Of a stretch of 8,976 nt of DNA, positions 5,963-8,976 are shown piece after piece. Location: contig JAGVUJ010000068.1 in assembly GCA_019136325.1 (NCBI GenBank), positions 1-8,976 on the forward strand, in the 5' to 3' direction. The notes beneath the pieces were generated by a model. That model made no database searches. It saw nothing but the letters and a program-made list of their open reading frames with translations, and was not told the DNA's origin. This stretch comes from Deltaproteobacteria bacterium. Its GTDB lineage: Bacteria > Desulfobacterota > Syntrophia > Syntrophales > Smithellaceae. Position 1 is the stretch's first letter, and every line of letters begins with the position of its first letter. The translations under genes and the position numbers were made by a program.

Positions 5963-8149
5963 ATGAGATACAGTAAAGCACCTCTTATTCACGGATATGC
6001 AAATCAGATTCTATCGGTCGATTTAACGCGAAAACATGTCGCCGTTGCTTCGCTGGAACCGCGCGTTAGGGATTTTTTTATTGGCGGCAGGGGATTGGGA
6101 CTTTATTTGCTGCACAGAAAAATAAACGCCAGGACGAAAGCGAGCGACCCGGAAAATCCTTTAATTTTTTCTCCTGGACCGCTGGGGGGGATCCCGCAAT
6201 TTCCGGGAACCAGCAAATGCATGGCAATTTCATTATCGCCCCTGACGCATATTCCCGGCGTTTCCAATTTCGGTGGACATTTCGGCGCGTATTTAAAGTA
6301 TGCGGGATTCGACGCCCTGGAGATCACCGGAATCGGTGAAGAAAATACCATGATCGTGATCGACGGTTTCAAGGATGAAATATCCATCACCAAAGCTCCG
6401 GCGGTGGCTCAGGTATTCGATCTGGAGAAGGCCGTCGTCGATCAGTTTCTTCAGGCCGGTCATGATAAGAAAAATATCGTCTTCCTGACAACGGGACTCG
6501 GAGCGGCGAACACGACATACGGTTGCATCAACAGCCATTACTACGATGCCGCCAAACCGGTTGACGGGACAAAAGGATTATACAGAACAAAACAGGCCGG
6601 CCGCACGGGCTTAGGCACGGTCATGATGCAGAAAAATATCCGGGCCATCGTTGTCCTGTCGTCTTATCCTCATGGAGAAAATCCATACGGGGCTGCCGAT
6701 TGGGAAAAGGTGAAGCAGTCGGGCGCAAAACTCCATAAAATTGTCAAGGAGGTTGATCCGCAGGCGTTAAAGATGTACCGCAAAGGCTCGGCAGGTCTTA
6801 TCTCCTTCATGAACAAAGATGATTATCAGTCGCTGCCGGTGAATAATTACCAGTACGGCTCCCATCCGGAGGCGGAAAAAATCTGCGGCAAAACCTATGC
6901 CGAGCATCTTTTCGATCACCGGGGGATGGACGGATGTTTTCCGGGATGCAATCTCCGCTGCACGAAAGGCGGCTGGGTGACGCTTAAATCCGGCGAGCAC
7001 AAAGGAAATAATGTCTGGGTGGACGGTCCCGAATATGAAACAGCAGCCGGTTTCGGCTCCAACCTCGGCATGTGGAATCCCGAATTTATTATGGAAGCCA
7101 ACTGGCACTGCGACAACTACGGTATCGATACCATCACCACCGCCGTGATCATGGCGTTTATCATGGAATGTTATCAGCGCGGTTATCTGGCCAGGGAAGA
7201 CACTGACGGGTTTGAACTAACGTGGGGCGATGAGAAATCGGCGTTGCAGTTTATCCACGATATCGCGTACCGCAAGACGGCGCTGACAAGCATTGCGGGG
7301 CTGGGCATGCTGGAACTCATCAGCTGGATCGCTGAAAAGTACGCCGACCGGACCGGAAAACCGAATCCCCGTAAAGAACTGGAAAAGTTTGCCATGCAAA
7401 CCAAGGGGCTGCCTTTTTCCCTCTACCGGACGCACCGTTCATTATCCATGCAGGCTTCCTATGCCGCAGCCAGCGATATCGGCGCGCATCATGCCGCCGC
7501 CTGGCTCATCAAAGTGGATCTTCTGGGAGCGTTTCCCACCTTTGAAACCAAGGCTCAGGCGCTGATCACTTATCCGCGCGTCCGTCTGGGTAATGATAAT
7601 CTGGGTTTGTGCAAACTGCCGTGGGTGGATGTCTTTAATCCCGACTCCGGCAACTATAAAAATACGGACATCTACATCAATCCCGCGTCGCAGGAAATCT
7701 ACGCTGATTTTTATAACGGCATGCTGGGAACCGGCATGACCTGGGAGCAGATCTTCGAGCAGACCGACCGCGATATCAACCTGCAGCGCATCATGAACAT
7801 TATGACGTTTGGAGAAAAGACCGGCGAGCAGGACCGGATTCCCGACAGAGCCATCGGCCCCACGGAAGATGTTCTTTATGAAAATGAAAAAGACTACAAC
7901 GACGCGCAACTCAGCGCCATTCTGAACAAACCGCTTGCGGACGTTCAAAGAATGGAAACAGCCGAAAAGCGCGCGCTCCTGATGAAGCAGCGACGGGAAG
8001 AATTGAAAAAATTAATCGGCGTTTATTACCGGCAACGCGGCTGGACGGAGCGGGGTATCCCCACCGTGGAGACCATCCGGAGAATCGGCCTCTGGGATTT
8101 TCTGGAAGAAGAAACAAAAAGAATAATCACGCGGATAAACGGTAATTAA
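5963..8149 (+). CDS. Tungsten-type aldehyde ferredoxin oxidoreductase (AOR) family protein, divergent
   Basis: AOR-family enzymes bind a tungsten (sometimes molybdenum) bis-pyranopterin cofactor and a 4Fe-4S cluster. They interconvert aldehydes and carboxylates with ferredoxin; relatives include BamB of benzoyl-CoA reductase. This 728-residue protein has the N-terminal cofactor domain (ILSVDLTRK, FIGGRGLG about 40-47, NPLIFSPGPLGG, SNFGGHFGAYLKYAGFDALEITG). It then has GRTGLGTVMMQKNIRAIVV and the cluster motif C325, C329, C333, followed by VDGPEYETAAGFGSNLG and YGIDTITTA. Next come SDIGAHHA and LGLCKLPW, where C550 is the probable fourth ligand. The C-terminal YYRQRGWTERGIPT is typical. It is longer than the common 600-650 residues, with extra sequence before the C-terminal helix. 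The first cluster cysteines are spaced x3 instead of the usual x2. AAGGA 6 bases before the ATG supports the start. The substrate is unknown. No ferredoxin-like partner gene is adjacent, so it may be transcribed alone. Confidence 0.9.
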   Translation: MRYSKAPLIHGYANQILSVDLTRKHVAVASLEPRVRDFFIGGRGLGLYLLHRKINARTKASDPENPLIFSPGPLGGIPQFPGTSKCMAISLSPLTHIPGVSNFGGHFGAYLKYAGFDALEITGIGEENTMIVIDGFKDEISITKAPAVAQVFDLEKAVVDQFLQAGHDKKNIVFLTTGLGAANTTYGCINSHYYDAAKPVDGTKGLYRTKQAGRTGLGTVMMQKNIRAIVVLSSYPHGENPYGAADWEKVKQSGAKLHKIVKEVDPQALKMYRKGSAGLISFMNKDDYQSLPVNNYQYGSHPEAEKICGKTYAEHLFDHRGMDGCFPGCNLRCTKGGWVTLKSGEHKGNNVWVDGPEYETAAGFGSNLGMWNPEFIMEANWHCDNYGIDTITTAVIMAFIMECYQRGYLAREDTDGFELTWGDEKSALQFIHDIAYRKTALTSIAGLGMLELISWIAEKYADRTGKPNPRKELEKFAMQTKGLPFSLYRTHRSLSMQASYAAASDIGAHHAAAWLIKVDLLGAFPTFETKAQALITYPRVRLGNDNLGLCKLPWVDVFNPDSGNYKNTDIYINPASQEIYADFYNGMLGTGMTWEQIFEQTDRDINLQRIMNIMTFGEKTGEQDRIPDRAIGPTEDVLYENEKDYNDAQLSAILNKPLADVQRMETAEKRALLMKQRREELKKLIGVYYRQRGWTERGIPTVETIRRIGLWDFLEEETKRIITRINGN

Positions 8150-8184
8150 GAATCTGTCTCCGGAAATCAATGCGATTCGATAAT

Positions 8185-8221
8185 CAGCGATTCGCTGTTC
8201 CGGTTGTTTTTTCACCGGTGA
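8185..8221 (+). terminator. Possible terminator or hairpin region after the AOR gene
   Basis: CAGCG and CGCTG pair around ATT (8185-8197). A second small stem, CCGGT (8200-8204) with ACCGG (8214-8218), encloses a run of six T at 8207-8212. TCACCGGTGA at 8212-8221 is also a perfect palindrome. The place, about 35 bases after the AOR stop, fits a terminator. The T-run does not directly follow the first stem, so the call is tentative. The octamer GCGATTCG occurs twice nearby, at 8172 and 8187. Confidence 0.3.
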
Positions 8222-8299
8222 TGCATCTGTGAAATTTTTCGCGGCGTCGGAAAATTGACGAAGATAAATAATTTACTATTCGCATTTTTCATGCTCAAT

Positions 8300-8322
8300 A
8301 AATCAAATTTAGAGCTTGATTT
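8300..8322. repeat. Inverted repeat in the AOR to CoA-transferase intergenic gap
   Basis: AAATCAA (8300-8306) and TTGATTT (8316-8322) form a 7-bp inverted repeat around a 9-base centre. The gap 8150-8458 is 309 bases, strongly AT-rich from 8343 to 8386, and I find no coding region in it. The repeat lies about 65 bases upstream of the promoter -35 box, where an upstream regulator could bind, but AT-rich repeats of this length also arise by chance. Confidence 0.25.
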
Positions 8323-8386
8323 GTCGCGTTGAATCATCTGCCAAAAAATATTTAATAATTAAATAATTCAATAACATACGATAATA

Positions 8387-8409
8387 CTTGACCGTCTTTG
8401 ACGGTCAAG
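8387..8409. promoter_or_regulatory. Palindromic operator overlapping the CoA-transferase promoter
   Basis: CTTGACCGTC (8387-8396) and GACGGTCAAG (8400-8409) form a perfect 10-bp inverted repeat separated by TTT. The left arm contains the -35 hexamer and the rest fills the -35/-10 spacer, so a bound dimer would block RNA polymerase. The element is upstream of the predicted transcription start and is not followed by a T-run. A DNA operator for a repressor is therefore more likely than an RNA hairpin. The regulator family is unknown. Confidence 0.65.
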
Positions 8410-8416
8410 GTACAAT
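8388..8416 (+). promoter_or_regulatory. Sigma70-type promoter for the CoA-transferase gene
   Basis: TTGACC (8388-8393) and TACAAT (8411-8416) each match the consensus at five of six positions and are spaced by exactly 17 bases. An AT-rich tract just upstream (8343-8386) could act as an UP element. Transcription should start near 8423, leaving a leader of about 35 bases with AGGAGG at 8445-8450. Confidence 0.75.
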
Positions 8417-8458
8417 CACCAAAGCTATTATTGCACAAAGAATTAGGAGGGCAGAAAA

Positions 8459-8976
8459 ATGGCTACATTTGACTATAACGAGGAAGCGGTCAGGAATCTG
8501 AAATTACGTGACACGTCCGTTTTGGACCGCTTGATAGATTTCGAATCGGCGCGCGAAGCGCATTCGAAAAAAGAACACGCCAAGAAAGACAAACGAATGA
8601 CCATCGGTGAAGCTGTTGCGACATTTGTGCAGGATGGCGACATCATTACCGATGGCGGCTTTTCTTACGTCCGAACTCCCCATCAGGCCTTTCACGAAGT
8701 GATCAGGCAGGGTAAAAAGAATCTGCAGATGATCGGATCACCCAATACGAATCAGAGTTTTTTTATCTTTTACGGCCTGGTGGATTATTCGCATAATTCA
8801 TACTCCGGAGCGGAGATGCGCGGGATCGACAGGCTCTATGATCGCGCTTTGAAAAACGACAAGGTTACCGTTCTTTCCGAGTGGAGTCACGGCGGCATGG
8901 CTCAGGGATTCAAGGCCGCCCAACTGGGCTCCCCGGGTGTTGCCAGCAAGCAGATGATCGGCAGTGACCTTGTCCG
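8459..8976 (+). CDS. Family I CoA-transferase, alpha subunit (glutaconate CoA-transferase-like), 3'-truncated by the window edge
   Basis: The frame is open from ATG 8459 to the end of the window (172 codons). AGGAGG lies 8 bases before the start, a strong ribosome binding site. The visible protein resembles the alpha subunit of family I CoA-transferases such as glutaconate or 3-oxoacid CoA-transferase. It has the start of the fold MTIGEAVATFVQDGDIITDGG (from residue 47), the HQAFHEVIRQGKKNLQMIGSP segment, SYSGAEMRGIDRLYDRAL, and SHGGMAQGFKAAQLGSPGV near the end. Such enzymes move CoA between carboxylic acids; a beta subunit with the catalytic glutamate would be expected just downstream. The fold is preceded by an N-terminal segment of about 45 highly charged residues (EAHSKKEHAKKDKR), longer than in classical GctA. 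The substrate cannot be inferred. Its own promoter and operator suggest substrate-responsive expression. Confidence 0.85.
   Translation, partial: MATFDYNEEAVRNLKLRDTSVLDRLIDFESAREAHSKKEHAKKDKRMTIGEAVATFVQDGDIITDGGFSYVRTPHQAFHEVIRQGKKNLQMIGSPNTNQSFFIFYGLVDYSHNSYSGAEMRGIDRLYDRALKNDKVTVLSEWSHGGMAQGFKAAQLGSPGVASKQMIGSDLV

Noticed and set aside
8387..8409. The palindrome at 8387-8409 read as a transcription terminator for the AOR gene
   Set aside because: No T-run follows on the + strand, it lies 240 bases past the AOR stop, and it coincides exactly with the -35 and spacer of a good promoter.
1..8976. Search for tRNA, rRNA, CRISPR arrays, insertion sequences and attachment sites
   Set aside because: No repeat array, terminal inverted repeats with a transposase, or conserved RNA gene segments were seen; nearly all sequence is accounted for by ordinary genes and short gaps.

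Overview
The window holds eight protein genes, mostly redox enzymes built on flavins and iron-sulfur clusters. Together they suggest a strictly anaerobic, probably syntrophic or sulfate-reducing bacterium. A Syntrophus/Smithella-like deltaproteobacterium is the best guess. This is inferred from the gene set (a HdrB/sulfhydrogenase-type module, NfnAB, an aldehyde ferredoxin oxidoreductase family enzyme and a family I CoA-transferase) and cannot be proven from the sequence alone. I see no mobile element, CRISPR array, tRNA or rRNA.

Left part (1-2755, + strand): the end of an operon that begins upstream. It encodes a HdrB-type heterodisulfide reductase subunit (only its first few codons are missing), a protein with two 4Fe-4S motifs related to sulfhydrogenase beta/AsrA, and a flavin/2Fe-2S reductase related to sulfhydrogenase gamma/AsrB. 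No hydrogenase is present, so the set resembles the HdrABC-Flx type of NAD(P)H-linked, flavin-based bifurcating complex. A weak hairpin plus T-run may end this operon.

Middle part (2836-5182, + strand): a near-consensus sigma70-type promoter drives nfnAB. These encode the two subunits of the NADH-dependent reduced ferredoxin:NADP+ oxidoreductase. nfnA probably starts at a TTG codon, and the two genes overlap. A perfect 10-bp hairpin separates nfnB from a convergent LysE/RhtB-family exporter gene on the - strand (5182-5814).

Right part (5815-8976): a 148-bp divergent intergenic region with repeated GGTTAC-type half-sites leads into a 728-residue tungsten aldehyde ferredoxin oxidoreductase family gene. 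It has an unusual C-x3-C-x3-C cluster motif. A 309-bp AT-rich gap follows. At its end lies a clear promoter whose -35 box and spacer are occupied by a perfect 10-bp inverted repeat, a likely repressor operator. It drives a family I CoA-transferase alpha subunit gene that runs off the end of the window.

Taken together (inference), the Hdr/flavin module and Nfn would exchange electrons among NAD(P)H, ferredoxin and a thiol/disulfide or similar carrier. The aldehyde oxidoreductase and CoA-transferase would act on carboxylic acids, aldehydes and CoA esters. All the families are known. The points most worth a second look are the cis-regulatory architecture, the nfnA start and the divergent aldehyde oxidoreductase.
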